Below are positions 1 through 6,204 of a DNA stretch of 6,204 nucleotides, one piece after another (the stretch's first letter is position 1; each line of letters begins with the position of its first letter). The stretch lies in NCBI GenBank assembly GCA_016196505.1, contig JACPXO010000103.1:1-6204 (forward strand). Direction: 5' to 3'. Below the pieces are notes generated by a model. It was given only the letters and a program-made list of their open reading frames with translations. It made no database searches and was not told the origin of the DNA. This DNA is from Candidatus Omnitrophota bacterium (GTDB lineage: Bacteria; Omnitrophota; Gorgyraeia; 2-02-FULL-51-18). The position numbers and the translations under genes are program-made.

Positions 1-476
1 ACCCAGTCCGCTGTCTGGATAAAGAGGAGGTTCTTCCACTGAGAATAGGCCAGGAGCGCCCAGGGGATGCCTCCGGCCACCCACCCCCTCGCGTATTCGA
101 GGATCACCCAAAAGGACGCGACGATCATGGCCATCCACGCGCTTTTGCCGGGATCCCGCGCATAAGAACCCGCCTCCGCCCATAAGATACCGGGGACGAG
201 GTAGCCGAACAAAGCCGTGTACAACGCCAAGTAACCCGCCAAAAGGAAAAACCCCAATACATTCACGAACGACAACCAATAGCCCAGCATAAAATAAAAA
301 AGGATGCCGAGGAAAAAAGAAACTTGAGCCGCGCGACCCGGCGACTTGCGTTCGAGCGCGAAAAAATAAGGGACGAACGCAACGGCACTTAAGAGCCAAA
401 GCTCTCCAAAGTGGAACGGCAGCATCCAAAGAATGGATGAAAGAAGGATAAGGAAGGGGTCTTTCAGCCGAGACAT
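1..476 (-). CDS. lnt: Apolipoprotein N-acyltransferase Lnt, N-terminal part (gene runs off the left edge)
   Basis: Lnt is an inner-membrane enzyme that transfers an acyl chain from phospholipid to the N-terminal cysteine of apolipoproteins, the last step of lipoprotein maturation. My translation gives 158 complete codons from ATG at 476, open to the window edge. The protein is very hydrophobic, with several membrane segments (roughly residues 6-22, 26-41, 51-65, 68-98 and 113-128). Family landmarks are LALYTALFGY near residue 83, and EYARGWVAGGIPW followed by AYSQ at about 127-146, matching the EFLRGW..GFPW...GYSQ region of known Lnt proteins. The catalytic nitrilase-like domain (Glu-Lys-Cys) lies outside the window. 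The start is four bases after the secA stop, with no strong Shine-Dalgarno sequence, so translation is probably coupled to secA. No in-frame ATG, GTG or TTG occurs in the short upstream stretch I checked. Identity is confident; completeness cannot be judged. Confidence 0.9.
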   Translation of the reverse strand, partial: MSRLKDPFLILLSSILWMLPFHFGELWLLSAVAFVPYFFALERKSPGRAAQVSFFLGILFYFMLGYWLSFVNVLGFFLLAGYLALYTALFGYLVPGILWAEAGSYARDPGKSAWMAMIVASFWVILEYARGWVAGGIPWALLAYSQWKNLLFIQTADW

Positions 477-480
477 GCGC

Positions 481-3054
481 TCATTGGCCGTGACATTTTT
501 TGAATTTTTTTCCGCTCCCGCACGGGCAAGGGTCATTTCGCCCGACTTTTTCGGAGGAAGCCCTCGAAACCGGTTGCGTGGCCGTAGGACTTTCTTCGTC
601 GGCGGGAAGGGTTTCCTGAGAAGCCAAACTATTTTTAAGAGAGCCGGCGGCGTCCGGATGCAAAAATTGAAGCGGCGCGGTCTTTCGGGGCATCTCGGGG
701 GACAAAACGGGCCCCGGCGGGGTTTTCTCGACGGGTTGGACCCTGAACATAAACTCCAAAGCGTCTTCCTTGATGACTTCGACCATCGCCTGAAACGCCT
801 CGTAGGCCTCGCGGCGGTACTCCACGAGCGGGTCTTTCTGTCCGTAGGCACGCAACCCGATGCCTTCCCGGAGATTGTCCGTATTTCTCAAATGCTCTTT
901 CCATTTTGAATCCACCACATCCAAGAGGATGAGACGTTCCAAATACCTCATGAAATCCGCGCCGAGCGTCTTTTCCTTTTCATCATAGGCGGCCTTCGCC
1001 CGCTCTATCAAGGCCTCCACGAGCGCGTCGCCCGTCATCGCTTCAAGGCCGTCAAGCGAGACCGGAAAGATCTTGCGGACACGGTCGGAAAAGATCTTGA
1101 AAGCGTCTTCGGCGTCGGGCGAATAAGCGACGCACTGCTCATCCACCACCTCCTCGATCATGCCCAGGAAGTGCTCCCTCAAATCTTCCCCCTCAAGTAC
1201 TTTTCGCCGTTCTTCGTAGATCACCTCGCGCTGACGGTTCATCACGTTGTCGTATTCGAGGAGTTGTTTACGGATCTCGAAGTTCCGCCCCTCGACGCGT
1301 TTCTGCGCCGTCTGGATCGCGCGGGTGACAAGCGGATGTTCGATCTCCTGGCCCTCTTCCATGCCCAGCTTTTGCATCATCCCGGCGATACGATCCGAGC
1401 CAAAAATCCTCATGAGGTCGTCTTCGAGCGAGAGATAAAATCTCGATGAGCCCGGGTCTCCCTGCCGGCCCGACCGGCCCCTCAGCTGATTGTCAATGCG
1501 CCTGGCCTCATGCCGCTCCGTCCCGAGCACGTGCAGGCCCCCAAGCTCCTTGACGCCGGGGCCCAGCACGATGTCCGTGCCGCGGCCTGCCATGTTGGTC
1601 GCGATCGTGACGGTGGAGGGCTGTCCGGCCTGTTTGATGATCTCGGCTTCCATCTCGTGATACTTCGCGTTCAGCACGTTGTGCGGCACATGGCTTCTTT
1701 TCAAAAGCGAGCTCAGCAGTTCCGACTTTTCGATGGACACTGTGCCGACCAAAAGCGGGCGCCCCTGTTTATGAAGCTCGACGATCTCCGAAACGACGGC
1801 ATTGAACTTTTCGCGTTCGGTCTTGTAAACCCTGTCGGGGAAATTCGTCCGCGCCATCGGCTGGTTCGTGGGGATCACGGCGACATCCAAGCGGTATATT
1901 TCGTGGAATTCCTGGGCCTCGGTCTGGGCCGTGCCCGTCATGCCGCTCAGTTTTTTGTACATACGAAAATAATTTTGGAAAGTGACCGTCGCGAGCGTCT
2001 GGTTCTCCTCTTCGACCTTGACGTTCTCTTTGGCCTCGAGAGCCTGGTGCAACCCGTCGGAATAACGCCGTCCCGGCATCAGGCGCCCGGTGAATTCATC
2101 GACGATGATGACTTCGCCGTCTTTGACGACGTAGTCCACGTCTTTTTTGAAAAGCGCGTGGGCCCGCAGGGCCTGGCTCACGTGGTGCACGAGCTCCACG
2201 TTCGCGGGGTCATAGAGATTATGCACCCCGAGCGCCTCCTCGGCCTTCTTGATGCCTTTGTCCGTCAGGGACACCGTGCGCGTTTTTTCCTCGACCTGAT
2301 AATCCTCGTTTTTGTTAAGCCGCGGCATGATCTTGTCGATCTTGTAATACTTATCGGTGGACTCTTCGCTGGGGCCGGAAATGATCAGAGGGGTCCTCGC
2401 TTCATCGATCAGGATGCTGTCGACTTCGTCGACGATCGCGAAGTTGAGCGGCTTCTGAACGCGGTGCTCGACCCGCCGCACCATGTTGTCTCTCAAATAA
2501 TCAAAACCGAACTCATTGTTGGTGCCGTAAACCACGTCGCTGGCGTAGGCCCTCTGCCTATCCTCGGGCGAGGAGCCGTGCTGGATCACCCCGATGGTCA
2601 GCCCCAGGAACTCATAGACCGGGCCCATCCATTCGCGGTCGCGTTTGGCCAGATAGTCGTTCACCGTCACGACATGAACGCCTTTTTGCACCAGGGCGTT
2701 CAGGTAAACGGGCAGGGTCGCCACGAGGGTTTTCCCTTCGCCCGTGGCCATCTCGGCGATCTTTCCCATATGAAGCACCATCCCCCCAAGAAGCTGGACG
2801 TCAAAATGACGCATCTTGAGCACGCGCTTGGAAGCTTCGCGCACCACGGCGAAGGCCTCGGGTAAAAGGGCGTCGAAATTCTCGTTTTCCTTGAGCCGCG
2901 CGCGAAAGTGTTCGGTCTTGGCCCTCAATTCAGCGTCGGTAAGCCGGGAGATCTCCGGTTCCAACGCGTTGATCCGGTGCACCGTCGGCCAAAGACGCTT
3001 GAGCAACCGGTCATTCTGCGAGCCAAACAGTTTGTTTAAAACCCAACCGGTCAT
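481..3054 (-). CDS. secA: Protein translocase ATPase SecA
   Basis: SecA is the cytosolic and membrane-peripheral motor that uses ATP to drive preproteins through SecYEG. The 857-residue product is near the usual length (about 800-900). Visible landmarks in order: Walker A region MATGEGKT at 102-109; Walker B-like [15 protein letters not shown] at 207-221; the preprotein-binding region after about 226; helicase motif region SGMTGTA at 370-376; second nucleotide-binding domain with [10 protein letters not shown] at 486-495 and the arginine-finger region [18 protein letters not shown] at 523-540; then the helical scaffold and wing, including [16 protein letters not shown] at 601-616. A Pro/Ser/Thr-rich linker (about 772-835) leads to an intact C-terminal SEC-C zinc motif, Cys843-X-Cys845-X8-Cys854-His855, which binds SecB and phospholipid in studied homologues. 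The start ATG overlaps the prfB stop as ATGA and has a Shine-Dalgarno sequence 8 bases upstream. All key motifs appear intact, so it should be functional. Confidence 0.98.
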   Translation of the reverse strand: MTGWVLNKLFGSQNDRLLKRLWPTVHRINALEPEISRLTDAELRAKTEHFRARLKENENFDALLPEAFAVVREASKRVLKMRHFDVQLLGGMVLHMGKIAEMATGEGKTLVATLPVYLNALVQKGVHVVTVNDYLAKRDREWMGPVYEFLGLTIGVIQHGSSPEDRQRAYASDVVYGTNNEFGFDYLRDNMVRRVEHRVQKPLNFAIVDEVDSILIDEARTPLIISGPSEESTDKYYKIDKIMPRLNKNEDYQVEEKTRTVSLTDKGIKKAEEALGVHNLYDPANVELVHHVSQALRAHALFKKDVDYVVKDGEVIIVDEFTGRLMPGRRYSDGLHQALEAKENVKVEEENQTLATVTFQNYFRMYKKLSGMTGTAQTEAQEFHEIYRLDVAVIPTNQPMARTNFPDRVYKTEREKFNAVVSEIVELHKQGRPLLVGTVSIEKSELLSSLLKRSHVPHNVLNAKYHEMEAEIIKQAGQPSTVTIATNMAGRGTDIVLGPGVKELGGLHVLGTERHEARRIDNQLRGRSGRQGDPGSSRFYLSLEDDLMRIFGSDRIAGMMQKLGMEEGQEIEHPLVTRAIQTAQKRVEGRNFEIRKQLLEYDNVMNRQREVIYEERRKVLEGEDLREHFLGMIEEVVDEQCVAYSPDAEDAFKIFSDRVRKIFPVSLDGLEAMTGDALVEALIERAKAAYDEKEKTLGADFMRYLERLILLDVVDSKWKEHLRNTDNLREGIGLRAYGQKDPLVEYRREAYEAFQAMVEVIKEDALEFMFRVQPVEKTPPGPVLSPEMPRKTAPLQFLHPDAAGSLKNSLASQETLPADEESPTATQPVSRASSEKVGRNDPCPCGSGKKFKKCHGQ

Positions 3055-4155
3055 GGAGTCTTCTCCCCCTGCCAGCGCAGGTAGGCCTGCAAAAATTCAT
3101 CCAGATCCCCGTCCAACACCCCGCTGGCGTCCCCCGTTTCCTGGTCCGTGCGGTGATCCTTCACCATGTTGTAGGGATGAAGCACATAGGAACGGATCTG
3201 GCTTCCCCAGGCGATGTCCTGTTTTTGGCGGTAGCTCTTCTGAAGCTTTTCCTCGCGCTGGGCCATTTCCTTTTCATAGAGGCGGCTTTTCAAGACTTTC
3301 ATCGCGGTCGCCCTATTCTTAAGCTGCGAGCGTTCGTTTTGGCACTGCACCACGATCCCTGTAGGCAAATGAGTGATGCGCACAGCCGAGTCCGTCGTGT
3401 TCACCCCCTGCCCGCCTTTGCCCGAGGACCGGAAGACATCCACGCGGATGTCCTGCTCTTTGACTTCTATTTTGATGTCGTCTTCGACTTCCGGAATGAC
3501 CTCCACCGAGGCGAAGGAGGTGTGCCGCCTTTTGTTCGCGTCGAACGGCGAGATGCGCACGAGGCGATGCACCCCCGTTTCCGATTTCAAATAACCGTAA
3601 GCAAAATCTCCCTGGATCAGAAGCGTCACGTTTTTGATGCCGGCCTCTTCTCCGGGCAGAACGTCTATCATCTCCAGCTCATAGCCCTTTTTTTCGGACC
3701 AGCGGGTGTACATCCTCAACAGCATGGACACCCAATCGCAGGATTCGGTGCCTCCAGCCCCGGCGTTGATGCTCAAGATGGCCCCATTCGGGTCCTCGGG
3801 ATTTCCGAGAAGTTTCTGGAACTCAAGCCGGTCAATGGCCGCGGTCAAAGCCGCGGCCTCTTGTTCGAGATGCGAGACGGACGCGTGGTCGCTCTCCTCC
3901 ACGATCTCGAGAAGGCCTTTGAGTTCCACGGTTTGGGATTGAAGCTGAAGGTAGGGCCCCACCTGGTTCTTGAGCCGTTTCAGCTCTTGAATGACGGGAT
4001 TTTTTGTTTCGGGGTTCGTCCAGAAATCGGGCTTGGCGATCTCCTCTTCGAGCGCGCGGATCCTTCCCTGGAGTGTTTCCACATCAAAGAAACCTCCCCA
4101 ACGCGTCAAGTTTCCGGCCGGCCGCGCTTATTTTCTCGTTCAGATCTTTTAGCAT
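3051..4155 (-). CDS. prfB: Peptide chain release factor 2 (RF2), made through a +1 programmed frameshift
   Basis: RF2 recognises UGA and UAA stop codons on the ribosome and triggers release of the finished peptide. Reading starts at ATG 4155-4153 and runs 23 codons ([20 protein letters not shown], then RFL) to an in-frame TGA at 4086-4084. Skipping T4086 continues at GAT (Asp24) for 344 residues to the stop at 3051, giving 367 residues, close to the 365 of E. coli RF2. In this numbering the stop-codon-reading tripeptide SPF is at 202-204 and the catalytic GGQ at 247-249, within [19 protein letters not shown]; both match RF2 rather than RF1. The residue equivalent to E. coli 246, four before the GGQ, is Ser (243). 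Opening the +1 frame alone would give a false 352-residue product from a TTG start with the wrong N-terminus. A GAGGT at 4170-4166 is a plausible ribosome site 10 bases before the ATG. The stop is TGA, itself read by RF2, and overlaps secA. Confidence 0.96.
3063..3070 (-). promoter_or_regulatory. Ribosome binding site of secA, inside the end of prfB
   Basis: On the minus strand, AGGGGGAG lies 8 bases before the secA ATG at 3054. It sits within the last prfB codons, and the two genes share ATGA. The site supports the chosen secA start and suggests that initiation is helped by ribosomes finishing prfB. Confidence 0.7.
4084..4099 (-). promoter_or_regulatory. prfB +1 programmed ribosomal frameshift site
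   Basis: The minus strand reads GGGGAGG TTT CTT TGA. GGGGAGG (4099-4093) acts as an internal Shine-Dalgarno sequence, TTT is the three-base spacer, CTT is the slippery Leu codon 23 (4089-4087), and TGA (4086-4084) is the in-frame stop. E. coli prfB has AGGGGG TAT CTT TGA C with the same spacing. In the known mechanism, scarce RF2 makes the ribosome pause at UGA and slip +1, so RF2 regulates its own synthesis. Here the base after TGA is T rather than C. Confidence 0.95.
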
Positions 4156-4202
4156 CGATGGGTTGACCTCAACACCAATAAATTGAAAATAGATTTTAGC
4201 AT
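4149..4202 (-). other. Possible 17-codon leader ORF overlapping the prfB start
   Basis: ATG at 4202-4200 opens a 17-codon ORF ([17 protein letters not shown]) ending in TAA at 4151-4149. Its last bases overlap the prfB start as ATGCTAA, in a different frame. A GGCGGAG stretch lies about 10 bases before the ATG, slightly far for a good ribosome site. The peptide resembles no family I know. Such an arrangement could couple initiation to prfB, but an ORF this short is also likely by chance. Confidence 0.2.
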
Positions 4203-4227
4203 TGAAAGCGCTCTCCGCCTATAAAAA
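4156..4227 (-). promoter_or_regulatory. uvrC-prfB intergenic gap, possible prfB promoter region
   Basis: This 72-base AT-rich gap is the only intergenic space longer than a few bases, so it is the best place for a promoter driving prfB-secA-lnt. TAAAAT at 4198-4193 could be a -10 element. The hexamer 17 bases upstream, TAGGCG, matches the sigma-70 -35 consensus at only three of six positions. A short GTTGAGGTCAAC inverted repeat (4173-4162) surrounds the putative prfB ribosome site. None of this is strong. Confidence 0.25.
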
Positions 4228-5502
4228 TTATTTCAAAAACGCCTCTTTCCGGTGCAGACGGCGGTGATAGCTGATCGCGAAACGGTGCGCCTCATCGCGC
4301 AAATGCTGAATGAGCTGAAGCACCGGGGAATTTTGAGGCAAGACTATCCCGGCGTCCCGGCCGGGCTTAAAAAGGATCTCGTGCTGTTTGGCGATGGAAA
4401 TGACGGGAAGGTCGTCCAGGTTCAACACATCCAATTCCCCTTTGGCGGCGGCCAAATGCCCCTTGCCGCCGTCGATGACCACGAGGTCCGGCAGTTCCCG
4501 TTTCTCGCTCAAAAGCCGCGTATAGCGCCGGCGCACCACCTCCCGCATCATCTCATAATCGTCAATGGCTTTGACCGTTTTGATCCGGAAACGGCGGTAC
4601 TCGGATTTCACGGGTTTGCCGCCGTCGAAGACGACCAGAGACCCGACGGCTTCCTGGCCGGCGATGTTGGAAATATCAAAGGCCTCGATGCGGAACGGCG
4701 GACGGCTTAGACCCAGCGCGGCGCGCGCGGCCTCCAGGACCTTTCCCGCTTCCAAACGCCCGGGTAACCCCTGAGGCACGCTGGACAACGCCTGGATCTC
4801 ATCGTATAACGCTTTTGCTTTCTCGTATTCTCGCCGCTCGGAACACGCTTTCATGCGTTTGGCCAGATTCCGTATCAACGCGTCACGCCGGCCTTCCAGG
4901 AAAAGCTCGAGTTCTTTGACGATCTCCAAGTAAGCGCGGCGATCGATACGCTTTTCGCATGGGCCGTGGCACTGATGGATGTGGAACATGAGACATACTT
5001 TTTCCGGCATCGGTTGACAAGTACGCATCGGAAAAAAACGCCGGAGCATCGAAACCGCCCGCCGCAAAAGGTGCGCGCTCGTGTAGGGCCCAAAATACTT
5101 TGAGCCGTCGGGCTTACGACCGCGAACGACCACAAGCCGGGGGTAGGTCTCGGAGGTGATCTTTAAAAAGGGATAGCTTTTATCGTCCTTGAGTTCCTGG
5201 TTGAATTTGGGTTGATGTTCCTTGATGAGACTAGCCTCGAGGAGCAGCGCTTCGGCCTCCGTGGGGGTCTCCAGAAAATCGATGCGGCGGGTTTCGCGGA
5301 GCATCTTCCCCTCTTTGGAAAATGACTCGCCAAAAAAACGGAAATGCGAAGACACGCGTTTGCGGATCGACCGCGCCTTCCCTATATAAAGGGGTTTCCC
5401 CTGGCGGTCCTTGAAAAAATAGACTCCCGGATTTTCCGGGAGCCCTTGGATCCTTTCTTTGAGGAATACGGGGATCAGCCCAGGACGCGCGGCCATAGGC
5501 AT
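4228..5502 (-). CDS. uvrC: Excinuclease ABC subunit UvrC, short form lacking the C-terminal helix-hairpin-helix domain
   Basis: UvrC joins the UvrB-DNA complex in nucleotide excision repair and cuts on both sides of the lesion. I start it at ATG 5502, which has GGAGGAG five bases upstream, not at the TTG at 5529; this gives 424 residues. Domains in order: GIY-YIG nuclease for the 3' cut (GVY 26-28, YIG 39-41, likely catalytic Glu89); four cysteines at 162, 170, 178 and 182, matching the iron-sulfur ligands described in E. coli UvrC; the UVR motif that binds UvrB (about 205-239); and the RNase H-like nuclease for the 5' cut, with Asp276 (FDISN), Asp315 (DDY), Asp344 (VVIDGGKGHL) and His406 (RDEAHRFAI). 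The protein then ends at HRRLHRKEAFLK, where typical UvrC (about 600 residues) continues into tandem HhH motifs. The following 72 bases encode no HhH remnant, so this looks like a natural short form rather than a recent break. Its start overlaps murJ. Confidence 0.95.
   Translation of the reverse strand: MPMAARPGLIPVFLKERIQGLPENPGVYFFKDRQGKPLYIGKARSIRKRVSSHFRFFGESFSKEGKMLRETRRIDFLETPTEAEALLLEASLIKEHQPKFNQELKDDKSYPFLKITSETYPRLVVVRGRKPDGSKYFGPYTSAHLLRRAVSMLRRFFPMRTCQPMPEKVCLMFHIHQCHGPCEKRIDRRAYLEIVKELELFLEGRRDALIRNLAKRMKACSERREYEKAKALYDEIQALSSVPQGLPGRLEAGKVLEAARAALGLSRPPFRIEAFDISNIAGQEAVGSLVVFDGGKPVKSEYRRFRIKTVKAIDDYEMMREVVRRRYTRLLSEKRELPDLVVIDGGKGHLAAAKGELDVLNLDDLPVISIAKQHEILFKPGRDAGIVLPQNSPVLQLIQHLRDEAHRFAISYHRRLHRKEAFLK
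4235..4263 (-). terminator. Possible intrinsic terminator within the last uvrC codons
   Basis: On the minus strand, CGCC-G-TCT (4263-4256) can pair with AGAGGCG (4246-4240). This gives a 7-bp stem with one bulged G and a 9-base loop, followed at once by TTTTT (4239-4235). A second T-run lies just past the uvrC stop. The shape fits a weak Rho-independent terminator or attenuator separating murJ-uvrC from prfB-secA-lnt. The bulge, the short T-tract and the coding location lower confidence. Confidence 0.35.
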
Positions 5503-6204
5503 TTCAGCTCCTCCGTTTTTAAGCCCCAAATGCTCAAGACGTAAACCACGGCGCTCAACCCAATGCCGGCGAAGAGAAGCAGGGTTTGATGGACGCGAGG
5601 GCCGAGGGCAGCCCCCTCAAGAACATACCGGTAATAAAGCAACGCGGCGACCCCCATCACGACGGACCCCGCCAGGGCTTTGACGAACGTTTTGAACATC
5701 CTCGGCTCGTCAAATCCGCCCACCTTTTTTCTCAAACAGAAATAAAGCATGCCCGCGTTGGCCGTGGCGGATACGCTGGAGGCCAGCGCCAAACCGCCGA
5801 TCTTCAGAGAACGCATGAGTACGAGACTCAACGCGATGTTCATGGCCAGCGAGACCATCATGGTTTTGACAGGTGTGCGCGTGTCCTGCATGGCATAAAA
5901 GGCGTTGACCAGGATCTTGATCAAGACGCAGGACAAAAGCCCGAACGCGTAAAAGAAAAGCGCCCCTGAAGTGATCTCGGTGGAGTAACCGTCAAAACGC
6001 CCGTGCTGAAAAAGAATGCGGATGATCGGTTTGGCGAGCACCGCCAGGCCCACGGAGGCCGGAAGCACCATCAAGACGAGCGAACGCACGGCAAAGGAAA
6101 AAGTTTCTTTGAACTCCCGTACCTCGCCCCGCACGACCTGTGTGGAAAAGGTCGGCAGCACCGCCTGAGCCAGAGAGATCCCCAAAATGGCGAGCGGCAA
6201 CTGA
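5475..6204 (-). CDS. murJ: Lipid II flippase MurJ (MviN family), C-terminal half (gene runs off the right edge)
   Basis: MurJ is a polytopic inner-membrane protein of the MOP superfamily that flips the peptidoglycan precursor lipid II to the outer face. The window holds the last 242 codons; the reading frame is open to the edge, so the TTG at 6200 is an internal Leu, not a start. The first residues, QLPLAILGISLAQAVLPTFS, match the family's QLPLGIFGVAL..LP.LS segment. Other landmarks are FQHGRF at 65-70 and AFYAMQDTRTPVK at 101-113. About six to seven hydrophobic segments follow the pattern expected of the second half of a roughly 500-residue protein (for example about 41-57, 79-102, 115-131, 136-156, 174-191 and 206-226). 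The C-terminus ends in a short charged tail. It overlaps the uvrC start by 28 bases, suggesting co-transcription and coupled translation. The missing N-terminal half cannot be assessed. Confidence 0.95.
   Translation of the reverse strand, partial: QLPLAILGISLAQAVLPTFSTQVVRGEVREFKETFSFAVRSLVLMVLPASVGLAVLAKPIIRILFQHGRFDGYSTEITSGALFFYAFGLLSCVLIKILVNAFYAMQDTRTPVKTMMVSLAMNIALSLVLMRSLKIGGLALASSVSATANAGMLYFCLRKKVGGFDEPRMFKTFVKALAGSVVMGVAALLYYRYVLEGAALGPRVHQTLLLFAGIGLSAVVYVLSIWGLKTEELKCLWPRVLG
5508..5514 (-). promoter_or_regulatory. Strong ribosome binding site that fixes the uvrC start
   Basis: GGAGGAG on the minus strand lies five bases before ATG 5502, inside the murJ coding end. No comparable site precedes the upstream in-frame TTG at 5529, so the longer reading is unlikely. 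A further in-frame ATG two codons downstream (5496) is possible but less well placed. Confidence 0.8.

Noticed and set aside
484..513. An A_AAA_AAA slippery heptamer in phase within the SEC-C Lys codons of secA, considered as a -1 frameshift that might fuse SecA to Lnt.
   Set aside because: The -1 frame ends after 13 codons and is not the lnt frame, and slipping would remove Cys854 and His855. The A-runs are explained by conserved Lys codons (GKKFKKC), and no clear stimulatory structure was seen.
433..909. A 158-codon plus-strand open frame opposite the end of secA.
   Set aside because: It is antisense to the SecA C-terminal region and the start of lnt, is Arg- and Phe-rich with no motif, and has no support as a gene.
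1510..2865. A 451-codon open frame on the plus strand opposite secA.
   Set aside because: It lies wholly antisense to a confidently identified SecA. Its composition (rich in His, Asp, Val, Leu, Arg) is typical of a shadow frame in GC-rich coding DNA, and it shows no family motif.
3153..4166. A 337-codon open frame on the plus strand opposite prfB.
   Set aside because: It mirrors the RF2 reading frame and has no recognisable domain, so it is a shadow frame.
4162..4173. The inverted repeat GTTGA-GG-TCAAC around the prfB ribosome site, considered as an operator or a hairpin hiding the site.
   Set aside because: The arms are only five bases with a two-base centre (or a 4-bp stem with a 4-base loop), which is too short to separate from chance.

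Overview
The window is a dense block of five protein-coding genes, all on the minus strand. In transcription order (right to left) they are murJ (cut off at its N-terminal side), uvrC, prfB, secA and lnt (cut off at its C-terminal side). These identities rest on family motifs visible in the translations. I see no tRNA, rRNA, CRISPR array, insertion sequence or phage gene.

Layout: murJ (lipid II flippase) overlaps the uvrC start by 28 bases. uvrC (excinuclease endonuclease) ends at 4228. It is followed by a 72-base AT-rich gap, the only real intergenic space in the window. The gap is preceded by a possible terminator hairpin inside the last uvrC codons and contains a 17-codon leader-like ORF. 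prfB (peptide release factor 2) then starts at 4155, not at the later TTG an ORF caller would choose, because its first 23 codons lie in another frame. They are joined to the main ORF by a classic +1 programmed frameshift (Shine-Dalgarno-like GGGGAGG, TTT, CTT TGA). The prfB stop and secA start share ATGA, and lnt begins four bases after the secA stop, so prfB-secA-lnt looks like one translationally coupled unit.

Organism: MurJ indicates a peptidoglycan-making bacterium. Lnt, which adds the third acyl chain to lipoproteins, points to a diderm (Gram-negative) cell or a lineage with triacylated lipoproteins. Base composition looks moderately GC-rich. The gene order and the short UvrC resemble what I would expect from a poorly cultured lineage such as Omnitrophota, but that is a weak guess that the sequence alone cannot settle.

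How the genes fit together: murJ, secA and lnt serve envelope building (cell-wall precursor export, preprotein export, lipoprotein maturation). uvrC is DNA repair and prfB is translation termination. The two most interesting points are that the RF2 frameshift lies upstream of translationally coupled secA, so RF2 autoregulation could affect secretion, and that UvrC ends naturally before the helix-hairpin-helix domain that normally closes the protein. I found no wholly new system; this is mostly a conserved housekeeping region.
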